A stretch of DNA of 11,755 bases from JBKHXU01 sp046565865 (lineage in GTDB: Bacteria > Pseudomonadota > Gammaproteobacteria > Acidiferrobacterales > Sulfurifustaceae). Below are positions 1 to 5,830 of this stretch, piece by piece (the stretch's first letter is position 1; every line of letters begins with the position of its first letter). Made by a program: the position numbers and the translations under genes. The notes beneath the pieces are model-generated. The model searched no databases, had not been told where the DNA came from, and saw only the letters and a program-made list of their open reading frames with translations. The stretch covers positions 1 through 11,755 of the forward strand of contig JBKHXU010000206.1 of assembly GCA_046565865.1 (NCBI GenBank), written 5' to 3'.

Positions 1-463
1 TCACGAAACCCTCCGCCGGCTGCAACAGCAACACGACGCCGGCGAAGCCCAGGCCGAGCCCCCACAATGCGCCGCGCGTGAGTCGCTCACCGTCGCGGCC
101 GAGTGTGCCGAGGCCGGCGATCCAAAGCGCCGTGGTCGCAACAATCAACGCCGCGAGATTCGACGCCACCCATTGCTCGCCCCACACCACGAGCCCATTA
201 GCGCCGACCAGAAGCAGTACGCCGACCACGATGATGGTTCGCCACTCACGCGCACCGCGCGCCCAGCGCTGGCCGGCGAAGCGGGCGTACGCGATCAACA
301 ACAACCCCGCGCTCAAGAAGCGCACGCCAGCGAAGAGCGCCGGCGGCAGGCTCAGCACGCCGACGCGAATGGCGAGGTACGTCGAACCCCAGACGAGATA
401 GACCAGCGCGAACGCGGTGACGATCTTGAGGCGCAGGCGCGCGTCGCTAGCGGCGCCGGTCAT
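1..463 (-). CDS. EamA/DMT-family transporter, N-terminal part (cut by window edge)
   Basis: Likely an inner-membrane drug/metabolite transporter of the EamA (DMT) superfamily; the substrate cannot be told. The visible 154 residues hold hydrophobic segments at about 13-33, 37-60, 76-94, 101-120 and 132-148, consistent with the first helices of a ten-helix carrier. The motif VWGSTYLAIR at about 24-33 is typical of the YedA-like branch, and GANGLVVWGEQWV at about 87-99 fits too. The C-terminal half lies beyond base 1. The ATG at 463 lies inside the last codons of rdgB, a 17-base overlap in another frame, with a weak GAAG upstream, so translation is probably coupled to rdgB. In many proteobacteria hemW follows rdgB; here this transporter does. 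Family call is firm, substrate unknown. Confidence 0.8.
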   Translation of the reverse strand, partial: MTGAASDARLRLKIVTAFALVYLVWGSTYLAIRVGVLSLPPALFAGVRFLSAGLLLIAYARFAGQRWARGAREWRTIIVVGVLLLVGANGLVVWGEQWVASNLAALIVATTALWIAGLGTLGRDGERLTRGALWGLGLGFAGVVLLLQPAEGFV

Positions 464-1049
464 GCAGCATCTTCACCAACTGCCGCAGCGCCTGCCCGCG
501 ATGGCTCAATTGGTTTTTGGTTTCGGGTGGCAGCTCGGCCGAGCTGCAGTCGTGCGTCGGCACGTAGAACAGCGGATCGTAGCCAAAGCCATTGGCGCCG
601 CGCGGCGCACGCAGGATGCGTCCCTCCCAGGTGCCTTGGCAGATGATGGGCGTGGCATCGGCGGCGTGGGCCATGTATACCATGAGGCATTGGAAGCGCG
701 CCGTTCGCTGTGCGTCCGGCACCGCCGCCAGGGCGGCGAGCAGCTTGTCGTTGTTAGCGCGATCGCCAGCGCCGACGCCGGCATAGCGCGCGGAGTAGAT
801 CCCGGGCGCGCCGTTCAGCGCGTCGATCTCGATGCCGGAGTCGTCGGCGATCGCCGGCAGGCCCGTATGGTCGGCGGCGTTGCGTGCCTTGAGAATCGCA
901 TTCTCGACGAAGGTAAGACCCGTCTCCTCGATCTCGGGCACGCCGTACTCGGTTTGCGGCACGACTTCGAGATCGAGCCCGGCCAACATCTGGTTGATCT
1001 CGCGCACCTTGCCGGCGTTGCCGCTGGCGAGTACGACGCGCTGGGTCAC
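447..1049 (-). CDS. rdgB: RdgB/HAM1 family non-canonical purine NTP pyrophosphatase
   Basis: Cytosolic house-cleaning enzyme that hydrolyses dITP, ITP and XTP to the monophosphate and pyrophosphate, keeping deaminated purines out of nucleic acids. The 200-residue product matches the family's usual length (about 197 in E. coli). Visible motifs in order: the nucleotide-binding ASGNAGK at 8-14, TFVENAILKAR at 46-56, the catalytic Asp pair in ADDSG at 68-72, GAPGIYSARYAG at 80-91, GFGYDPLF at 154-161 and KNQLSHRGQAL at 178-188. The start is taken as GTG at 1049 because it aligns with the family N-terminus and overlaps the rph stop as GTGA, a usual sign of coupled translation. The frame is open for about 100 more codons upstream, but that is the shadow of rph. 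Key residues all appear present. Confidence 0.96.
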   Translation of the reverse strand: MTQRVVLASGNAGKVREINQMLAGLDLEVVPQTEYGVPEIEETGLTFVENAILKARNAADHTGLPAIADDSGIEIDALNGAPGIYSARYAGVGAGDRANNDKLLAALAAVPDAQRTARFQCLMVYMAHAADATPIICQGTWEGRILRAPRGANGFGYDPLFYVPTHDCSSAELPPETKNQLSHRGQALRQLVKMLHDRRR

Positions 1050-1765
1050 GCCATCCCCAATGCTTTGCGCTGCCGCGCGAGCAGGTCGCGAATGCCGGTC
1101 TCGGCGAGCGTCGTCATCGCTTGCAGTTGCGCGCCGCTGAACGAGTTGCGCTCCGCAGTGCCTTGGATTTCGATGAAGCCGCCGGCCGCGTTCATGACGA
1201 AATTCATATCGGTTTCGGCGTTGGAGTCTTCGATATAGTCGAGGTCGAGGATCGCTTCGCCCTGATAGATGCCGGCCGAGACCGAGGCGACGAGATGCAG
1301 CAAGGGATTGGTCGCGAGCGATCCTTTGGTTCTGAGGTACGCCAGCGCATCGCACAGCGCGACACAGCCGCCGGTGATGGACGCGGTGCGCGTGCCGCCG
1401 TCGGCCTGCAACACGTCGCAGTCGATGGTGATGGTGCGTTCGCCGAGCGCCTTCAGATCGACCGCGGCGCGCAATGCGCGGCCGATCAGGCGTTGGATTT
1501 CGAGCGTGCGTCCGCCCTGTTTGCCTTTCGCGGCCTCGCGCTGCATGCGTTCTTTGGTCGAGCGCGGCAGCATGCCGTATTCGGCCGTGATCCAGCCCTG
1601 GCCCTTGCCTTTTAGGAACGGCGGTACTTTTTCCTCAATGCTCGCGGTGCAAATCACGCGCGTGTCGCCGAATTCGATCAGCACCGAGCCCTCGGCGTGG
1701 CGCGTGTACTGGCGCGTGATTTGGATGGTGCGTAACTGGGAAGGGGATCTGCCGCTGGGTCGCAT
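1046..1765 (-). CDS. rph: Ribonuclease PH
   Basis: Phosphate-dependent 3'-to-5' exoribonuclease that trims the 3' ends of tRNA precursors and other stable RNAs; family members form hexameric rings. The 239 residues are full length (238 in E. coli) and nearly collinear with the E. coli protein. Landmarks: RPSGR at 2-6, HAEGSVLIEFGDTRV at 23-37, the block around AEYGMLPRST at 61-70, GGRTLEIQRLIGRALRA at 84-100 with Arg86, the phosphate-binding GGTRTASITGG at 123-133, and the acidic EDSNAETDMN at 179-188 with Asp180 and Asp186 in the catalytic area. The ATG at 1765 matches the family start exactly, although no good Shine-Dalgarno is seen. It is the first gene of rph-rdgB-transporter on this strand. 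Confidence 0.98.
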   Translation of the reverse strand: MRPSGRSPSQLRTIQITRQYTRHAEGSVLIEFGDTRVICTASIEEKVPPFLKGKGQGWITAEYGMLPRSTKERMQREAAKGKQGGRTLEIQRLIGRALRAAVDLKALGERTITIDCDVLQADGGTRTASITGGCVALCDALAYLRTKGSLATNPLLHLVASVSAGIYQGEAILDLDYIEDSNAETDMNFVMNAAGGFIEIQGTAERNSFSGAQLQAMTTLAETGIRDLLARQRKALGMA

Positions 1766-1792
1766 GGTGTTGCTCGAAGATGACGAGGCGGC

Positions 1793-1821
1793 ATTCTAGC
1801 GCATGCCAAGCGGCGTATCAG
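1793..1821 (-). promoter_or_regulatory. Candidate sigma70 promoter for rph-rdgB
   Basis: On the minus strand the -10 box reads TAGAAT (1798-1793, 5 of 6 to consensus) and the -35 box CTGATA (1821-1816, 4 of 6), separated by 17 bases. It lies 28 bases before the rph ATG, so the leader would be short. It sits between the repeat copy and rph, where a promoter is expected because PP2C transcription probably ends at the hairpin upstream. Prediction by eye only. Confidence 0.5.
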
Positions 1822-1833
1822 TTAACGGTAGCT

Positions 1834-1918
1834 GTCATTGCGAGCGAAGCGAAGCAACCTCGCTTCGTTGTGCACTAAAGCCTGCGGTTGGAGATCCCTC
1901 GCGTGTGCTCGGGATGAC
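1834..1918. repeat. Dispersed repeat, copy 1 (GTCAT...ATGAC ends)
   Basis: An 85-base non-coding element bounded by GTCAT at 1834-1838 and its complement ATGAC at 1914-1918. The left end (CGAGCGAAGCGA core at 1841-1852, with the flanking GCT at 1831-1833) matches the left end of the element at 5436-5457 at 21 of 22 positions. The right end (1896-1918) matches 5613-5635 at 18 of 23. The interior is shorter than in copy 2. Elements with GTCAT and CGAGCGAAGCGA ends are a familiar kind of short dispersed inverted repeat in bacterial genomes. It lies between two minus-strand transcription units and encodes nothing. Confidence 0.75.
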
Positions 1919-1951
1919 CACCATGCGTCGCAGCGCGACGCATGGTGGTCA
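1915..1951. terminator. Strong hairpin at the 3' end of the PP2C gene
   Basis: A perfect 16-base inverted repeat (1915-1930 and 1936-1951) with a five-base loop CAGCG. The PP2C stop codon (minus strand, 1951-1949) lies inside one arm. Read on the minus strand there is no T-run after the stem, so it fits an mRNA 3'-end stabiliser or a weak terminator for the kinase-phosphatase unit. Read on the plus strand the stem is followed by CTTTTT, closer to an intrinsic terminator, but no plus-strand gene precedes it. The left arm starts within the end of the repeat. Confidence 0.5.
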
Positions 1952-2899
1952 CTTTTTCGGCTCGAAGCGGCGCAGGTATGCCTCAATTTCTTCGATGCGC
2001 TGCTCGATGCTGCGGTTGCGTTCGGTCGGTTCGGTCTCGGTGATGGCAGGCGCGGGCGGCGCCGGCTTGCGGCGCGCGGTCTTGTGCGCCGCGCCTTGGT
2101 ATAGCTGGCGCGTGTCGAGCGCGGTCGGCCGGTTGGCGAGCAGCGGCGGGCTTTGGGTGATGCGATCCTCCCAGCGCAGACACACGGCGCTGACGTTGTC
2201 GCAGCTCTGGCCCATTTTCTTCTCGGTATTGGTCAGCAGATCTTCGAGCGCCTCTTCGATCTCGGGTCTGGCAAGCGCGGTGCCGAGTTCCTCCGCGGTG
2301 TATGCCTCCCACAGGCCGTCGGTGCAGAGCAGCAACACGTCGTTCGGATGCAGCACCGTCTCACCGCCAAGTGCCACGGTCGGCGCCGTGCTGCCGCCGA
2401 TCGATTGCATCAGGTAGCTGCGCCGCGGGTGGGTCAGCATCTCTTCCTCACTCAACAGGCCGTCCTGATGCAGTTGCTCGATGGTCGTGTGGTCCTGCGT
2501 GCGCGTGAGCAGCCGGCCGTTTCGGAAGTGATACAGGCGGCTGTCGCCGACATGCGCCCAATAGGCATAGCCGTCCTGCACCAGACACAACACGCAGGTG
2601 GTGCGCGCCTCGAGCGGCGGCACGTGTTCGCGCCCACGCGCGCTGACGGCGCGATGCGCCTGCATGATGGTGAGCGCGAGAAACGAAGCGGGGTCGTCGA
2701 TGTGCGGGTGTTTGACGTTTTGGTACACGCGCAGCACTGTCTCCAGCAGCGTCTGCGACGCGACCTCGCCGCCGGAGTGGCCGCCGAGGCCGTCGGCCGC
2801 GACCATCAGCAGCGAGCGCCCGCGCTCGACGCAGCCGACGCGATCCTCGTTGGCGGCACGGCCGCCGATGACGCTGTAGTGCGCTAACTGATACTTCAT
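1949..2899 (-). CDS. PP2C-family (PPM) protein serine/threonine phosphatase
   Basis: Metal-dependent Ser/Thr phosphatase, probably reversing the partner kinase's phosphorylation in the cytosol. The PPM domain covers about residues 5-243: ANEDR at 16-20, ADGLGGHSGGEVAS at 35-48, VGDSRLY at 117-123, DHTT at 136-139, RRSYLMQSIGG at 159-169, CTDGLWE at 192-198 and CDNVSAV at 233-239. Asp19, Asp36, Asp194 and Asp234 are the expected metal ligands, so it should be active. A tail of about 70 residues follows: a proline/alanine-rich linker near 278-286, then a charged, probably helical end at 290-313. No signal peptide or membrane segment is seen. The ATG abuts the kinase stop (TAAATG), so the two are almost certainly one operon and translationally coupled. 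It resembles Stp1/PrpC-type enzymes; targets cannot be inferred. Confidence 0.93.
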   Translation of the reverse strand: MKYQLAHYSVIGGRAANEDRVGCVERGRSLLMVAADGLGGHSGGEVASQTLLETVLRVYQNVKHPHIDDPASFLALTIMQAHRAVSARGREHVPPLEARTTCVLCLVQDGYAYWAHVGDSRLYHFRNGRLLTRTQDHTTIEQLHQDGLLSEEEMLTHPRRSYLMQSIGGSTAPTVALGGETVLHPNDVLLLCTDGLWEAYTAEELGTALARPEIEEALEDLLTNTEKKMGQSCDNVSAVCLRWEDRITQSPPLLANRPTALDTRQLYQGAAHKTARRKPAPPAPAITETEPTERNRSIEQRIEEIEAYLRRFEPKK

Positions 2900-3835
2900 T
2901 TACTTTTTCGCTAATGCCAGTAGACGCGTGAACAATCCGGGTTCGGGACCGACAGGCTCGTCGCCGATGCGATCAAGTACCTCAAGCAATTCTTGGACCG
3001 TTTGCGGGCGTGCGAGTTGGTCCATTTGCAGACACCAGTCGACCGCCTCCAGCAGGGGGCGCGAATAGTGGCGCGCGAATTGCCGCACCGCCGGTTTGTA
3101 TTTGTCCTTCTCTGCGCGCGCCAGTGCCGGCGGCGGCGACTTGCCGCTCATACAGGTCCACATGGTGGCGCCGACGGCGTAGATATCGGTCCACGGACCC
3201 AAGTGCCCGCGCCGATGCTGCTCGACCGGCGCGTAGCCCGGCGTCAGCGTGTGCGCGCCGAGCACGCGGTTGTCGGCATAGGCCGGTTGCGCCGCGCCGA
3301 AATCGATGAGCATGGGATTGCCGCCGGGGCGTAAAAACACGTTCGCGGGTTTGACGTCGAGGTGCAGCAGATTGTGCGAGTGTAACTCGCGCAGGCCCAA
3401 GAGCAGCGGCGGGAACACCGTGCGGATGAATTTCTCGGACAGCCGGCCGCCGTGGCGCTTCAAATACCAGCGCAAATCCTTGCCTTGCTCGTGGTTCATC
3501 ACCAGGTACACGGTGTTGTTGTCGCGGAAGAAATCGACCACGCGCACGATCGACGGGTGATTCACCTTCGCCAGCGCCGCCGCCTCGTCGAAGAAACGCT
3601 CGATGCCCTGCTTGAACGTGACGCTAGTCTCGGCCGACAGGCTCTCGACGGTTGCGGAGTCGCCGCGCCGCGCCTGCTTGCTCGGCAGATATTCCTTGAT
3701 GACGACAGAGCGCTGATTGATCGTGTCGTACGCGAGATAAACAATACTGAACCCGCCGCCGCCCAAGGTTTTGGCGACGCGGTAATGGCGCAGCAGATGA
3801 CCTGCCGGCAGCGCGTTTTCGATCTTTGGTTCCAT
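2900..3835 (-). CDS. Soluble serine/threonine protein kinase (Hanks type, HLD catalytic motif)
   Basis: Eukaryotic-like kinase that would phosphorylate Ser/Thr on unknown cytosolic proteins and is paired with the PP2C phosphatase directly downstream. The domain spans about residues 17-290 of 311: glycine-rich loop LGGGGFSIVY at 24-33, ATP-anchoring Lys47 in VVIKEYLP, likely helix-C Glu84, catalytic loop HLDVKPANVF at 158-167 (Asp160, Lys162, Asn165), DFG at 178-180, the APE-equivalent PGYAPVEQ at 199-206 and TDIYAVGATMW at 216-226. The HRD arginine is Leu159, so this is a non-RD kinase, which usually means activity less dependent on activation-loop phosphorylation. No transmembrane helix or sensor domain is present, unlike PknB/PrkC. 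The ATG at 3835 leaves a normal lead-in to the glycine loop. Confidence 0.93.
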   Translation of the reverse strand: MEPKIENALPAGHLLRHYRVAKTLGGGGFSIVYLAYDTINQRSVVIKEYLPSKQARRGDSATVESLSAETSVTFKQGIERFFDEAAALAKVNHPSIVRVVDFFRDNNTVYLVMNHEQGKDLRWYLKRHGGRLSEKFIRTVFPPLLLGLRELHSHNLLHLDVKPANVFLRPGGNPMLIDFGAAQPAYADNRVLGAHTLTPGYAPVEQHRRGHLGPWTDIYAVGATMWTCMSGKSPPPALARAEKDKYKPAVRQFARHYSRPLLEAVDWCLQMDQLARPQTVQELLEVLDRIGDEPVGPEPGLFTRLLALAKK

Positions 3836-3847
3836 GATGTCTTTATT

Positions 3848-3864
3848 GCGCCAGGGGCTGGCGC
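3848..3864. other. Small hairpin at the predicted 5' end of the kinase mRNA
   Basis: GCGCCA (3848-3853) pairs with TGGCGC (3859-3864) around a five-base loop. If transcription starts about seven bases past the minus-strand TATAAT box, this stem would form at the very 5' end of the kinase-phosphatase mRNA, where such stems often protect against decay. Confidence 0.4.
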
Positions 3865-3870
3865 TATCCC

Positions 3871-3877
3871 TATTATA
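3871..3877. promoter_or_regulatory. Candidate shared -10 box for the divergent kinase and yicC units
   Basis: On the minus strand 3877-3872 reads TATAAT, a perfect -10 box, 36 bases before the kinase ATG. On the plus strand 3871-3876 reads TATTAT (5 of 6), about 85 bases before yicC. The surrounding CTATTATAG is nearly its own complement. Neither direction has a good -35 box at the usual 17 bases; the plus-strand candidate GCGCCA matches 3 of 6. No other strong promoter is visible in the 125-base divergent gap. Confidence 0.4.
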
Positions 3878-3960
3878 GAAGCCGCAATCAGCGCCGCTCG
3901 GTACACCGGCGGTGGGATTCGGTTTACTATCCGCAGCCCTTACCGGACCCGCTACGCCGC

Positions 3961-4824
3961 ATGATACGCAGCATGACCGCCTTCGCCCGCGAGGGCCGCG
4001 ATACCCCCTGGGGCCTGCTGGTGTGGGAGCTGCGCTCGGTCAACAGTCGTTACCTCGATCTCAGCCTGCGCCTGCCGGACGAGCTGCGTGGGCTTGATCC
4101 CGCCGTGCGCGAGCGTATCGCCGCCATGCTCTCGCGTGGCAAGGTAGAGGCGACCCTCAAGTATCAGCCGAAGGAAACCACCGTCGGGCTCGCCGTGGAT
4201 CACGACGCGGCGCGCGCGCTGCTGCACGCGGCCGACGACGTCTACAGTCTCAAGTCGGACCTGTCGCCGCTCGGCGTGGTCGACGTGTTGCGCTGGCCGG
4301 GCGTGCTCAAAGGCGCGACGGTGGACGCCGAGGCGTTGGCGCGCGCGGCGCTGGAGGCGCTCGATCGCGCCGCGGCGCAACTCACCGACATGCGCGCGCG
4401 CGAAGGTGCGCGGATTAAGGAAATGATCGACGGCCGCGTGCGCGAGGTGCGCGCGCTCGTCGACAAGGTGGTGCCGATCCTGCCCGAGCTGACGCAGGGT
4501 TTCCGCCAGCGCCTGATCGATCGGCTGGCGGAAGTAAAACAGAGTGTGGACGCCGCGCGCCTCGAGCAAGAGGTCGTGTTGTTCGCTCAGCGCGCCGACG
4601 TCGCCGAAGAGATCGATCGCCTGCGCGCACATTGCGCCGAGGTCGAGCGGTTGCTGACGCGCGATCAACCGGTCGGCCGGCGCCTCGATTTTTTAATGCA
4701 GGAGTTGAACCGTGAGGCCAACACCTTGGGCTCCAAGGCCAACGACTTGCGCGTCACCAACACCGCGGTTGAGCTTAAGGTTCTGATCGAGCAGATGCGC
4801 GAGCAAGTGCAAAACGTCGAGTGA
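3961..4824 (+). CDS. yicC: YicC family endoribonuclease
   Basis: YicC-family protein, associated in E. coli with RNA turnover, including degradation of the small RNA RyhB; family members are described as metal-dependent endoribonucleases. At 287 residues it equals the E. coli length. The N-terminus MIRSMTAFAR and the following WELRSVNSRYLDL at about 22-34 carry the YicC_N signature, with RGKVEATLKY at 59-68. The C-terminal DUF1732 block from about 242 contains DFLMQELNREANTLGSKAND and ends in VELKVLIEQMREQVQNVE. The ATG at 3961 is fixed by this conserved start, although no Shine-Dalgarno is visible. The stop overlaps or nearly touches gmk. The gene is divergent from the kinase-phosphatase unit; in E. 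coli yicC is divergent from rph, so here the kinase and phosphatase genes lie between those two. Confidence 0.95.
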   Translation: MIRSMTAFAREGRDTPWGLLVWELRSVNSRYLDLSLRLPDELRGLDPAVRERIAAMLSRGKVEATLKYQPKETTVGLAVDHDAARALLHAADDVYSLKSDLSPLGVVDVLRWPGVLKGATVDAEALARAALEALDRAAAQLTDMRAREGARIKEMIDGRVREVRALVDKVVPILPELTQGFRQRLIDRLAEVKQSVDAARLEQEVVLFAQRADVAEEIDRLRAHCAEVERLLTRDQPVGRRLDFLMQELNREANTLGSKANDLRVTNTAVELKVLIEQMREQVQNVE

Positions 4825-4826
4825 CC

Positions 4827-5429
4827 ATGCACGGCCCGAAACTTTACATCCTCTCGGCCGCCTCCGGCACCGGCAAGACCAGTCTCGCGCGAGCGCTCAT
4901 CGAGCGCCTGCCGAGCCTCGCGTTTTCGATCTCGCATACCACGCGCGCGCCGCGTCCCGGCGAGCGCGATGGGGTCGATTATTTTTTCGTGAGCAAACCC
5001 GAGTTCGAGCGCATGCGGGAGCGCGGTGACTTTTTGGAGCACGCCGAAGTCTACGGTAATCACTACGGCACCTCGCGCGCGGTCATCGATCGCCTCATCG
5101 GCGAAGGCAAGAGTGTCTTGCTCGACATCGATTGGCAGGGGGCGCGCAACGTCAAGCGCCAGTTGCCGCAGGCGGTGAGCATTTTCATTCTGCCGCTGTC
5201 GCGCGCCGCGTTGCAGGAGCGGCTGACCCGGCGCGGTCAGGATACGCCCGAGGTGGTAGAGCGGCGCATGCGCCAGGCCACCGATGAGATGCGCCACTAC
5301 CCCGAGTTCGACCACGTGATCCTGAACGACGAGTTCGAGCCCGCCGCCGCCGATCTGCGCGCGATTCTCACGGGGGTAGGGCGTCCCCGTCCGTTGCCGT
5401 TCGACCCGGCGACGTTGCTCCGGCCCTAG
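4827..5429 (+). CDS. gmk: Guanylate kinase
   Basis: Cytosolic enzyme transferring phosphate from ATP to GMP or dGMP, giving GDP/dGDP for the GTP and (p)ppGpp pools. The 200-residue product is normal for the family (207 in E. coli). Motifs: P-loop AASGTGKT at 11-18 (E. coli has APSGAGKS, so Pro is Ala and Ser is Thr), GMP-binding SHTTRAPRPGE at 36-46 and DYFF at 51-54, FLEHAEVYGNHYGTSR at 69-84, and DIDWQGARNVK at 100-110. The lid is near RLTRRGQD at 132-139. The ATG at 4827 is chosen because it aligns with the family N-terminus. A GTG at 4821 overlapping the yicC stop (GTGA) is a close alternative adding two residues. Either way it is in one operon with yicC. Confidence 0.97.
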   Translation: MHGPKLYILSAASGTGKTSLARALIERLPSLAFSISHTTRAPRPGERDGVDYFFVSKPEFERMRERGDFLEHAEVYGNHYGTSRAVIDRLIGEGKSVLLDIDWQGARNVKRQLPQAVSIFILPLSRAALQERLTRRGQDTPEVVERRMRQATDEMRHYPEFDHVILNDEFEPAAADLRAILTGVGRPRPLPFDPATLLRP

Positions 5430-5438
5430 ATAGCCGCT

Positions 5439-5635
5439 GTCATTTCGAGCGAAGCGAGATATCTCCCTCCGTTCGAGGCGCGGCTTGAACTCAGTGCCCG
5501 CCATCCCTGGCGATACGTATGGACTTCAATGGGCCCCAGCCCGGCCTTCCGTGGCCGGGCGTTCGTCGGCGCGAAGACACGTTTGAGTGTCTTCGCGAAT
5601 GCTCCGCCTCACCCCTCGCTATCGCTCGGGACGAC
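5439..5635. repeat. Dispersed repeat, copy 2, with internal hairpins
   Basis: About 197 bases, starting with GTCAT and the CGAGCGAAGCGA core and ending with CCCTCGCT...CTCGGGACGAC; the ends are imperfect inverted repeats of each other. Both ends match copy 1 (1834-1918), but the interior is about 110 bases longer. The interior contains two stems: GCCCGGCC/GGCCGGGC (5539-5546 and 5553-5560) and an 11-base perfect stem (5570-5580 and 5587-5597, loop GTTTGA). Neither is followed by a T-run, so they do not look like intrinsic terminators. Confidence 0.7.
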
Positions 5636-5664
5636 CTCCCAGTGCCTTCGGCACCGGAAGGTCG
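5632..5664. other. Stem-loop at the right end of repeat copy 2
   Basis: CGACCT (5632-5637) pairs with AGGTCG (5659-5664), and the inner GTGCC (5642-5646) with GGCAC (5650-5654) around a TTC loop; two unpaired positions interrupt the stem. The left arm begins inside the repeat's terminal GAC, just as the hairpin at 1915-1951 does in copy 1. Confidence 0.5.
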
Positions 5665-5747
5665 GCTGGCGCTAATGGCGGCAGAACAGTAAGATAACCG
5701 CCTTTCCGCGGCGTTGGACGGTTGTTTCAAGGAGGACGAGGTCGCGG

Positions 5748-5776
5748 TTTACTCCTCTATCTTTTCCACCAATACT
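5748..5776 (+). promoter_or_regulatory. Possible promoter for rpoZ-spoT
   Basis: TTTACT (5748-5753, 4 of 6 to the -35 consensus) and AATACT (5771-5776, 4 of 6 to the -10) are spaced by 17 bases in the AT-rich stretch before rpoZ. It is a modest match; the location between a repeat-filled gap and the first gene of the next run supports it. Confidence 0.3.
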
Positions 5777-5801
5777 TAAAAATTGCGGGAAGCAATTTTT
5801 A
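5777..5801. other. AT-rich perfect hairpin upstream of rpoZ
   Basis: A 10-base perfect stem, TAAAAATTGC (5777-5786) with GCAATTTTTA (5792-5801), loop GGGAA, ending 29 bases before the rpoZ ATG. The T-rich right arm gives it some terminator character on the plus strand, but its low GC makes it weak. It may instead act in the leader. Confidence 0.45.
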
Positions 5802-5830
5802 GGAATTATTTAGATTACCGAGGTTTCCGT

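Larger units (their letters stand above)
5430..5830. other. Non-coding gap between gmk and rpoZ
   Basis: About 400 bases without a credible gene. From left to right it holds repeat copy 2 (5439-5635) with two internal hairpins, a third hairpin at its right end, a GC-rich stretch without clear structure, and an AT-rich stretch from about 5750 with a possible promoter, a perfect hairpin and the rpoZ ribosome binding site. The open frame on the minus strand at 5491-5730 matches no family I recognise and lies mostly in the repeat. Confidence 0.75.

Noticed and set aside
1050..1355. N-terminal extension of the rdgB frame upstream of GTG 1049
   Set aside because: It lies wholly inside rph in another frame and has no likeness to the RdgB N-terminus.
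1803..2417. 204-codon plus-strand frame starting in the rph/PP2C gap
   Set aside because: Begins in the repeat and runs antisense through the PP2C gene; no family likeness.
3952..4668. 238-codon minus-strand frame over yicC
   Set aside because: Antisense shadow of yicC.
4665..5504. 279-codon minus-strand frame over gmk
   Set aside because: Antisense to yicC and gmk, both well supported.
5539..5597. Intrinsic terminator after gmk
   Set aside because: Two good stems are present (5539-5560 and 5570-5597), but neither is followed by a T-run and both lie inside the repeat.
5491..5730. 79-codon minus-strand frame in the gmk-rpoZ gap
   Set aside because: Arginine/serine-rich translation of repeat and hairpin sequence, with no ribosome site or known motif.
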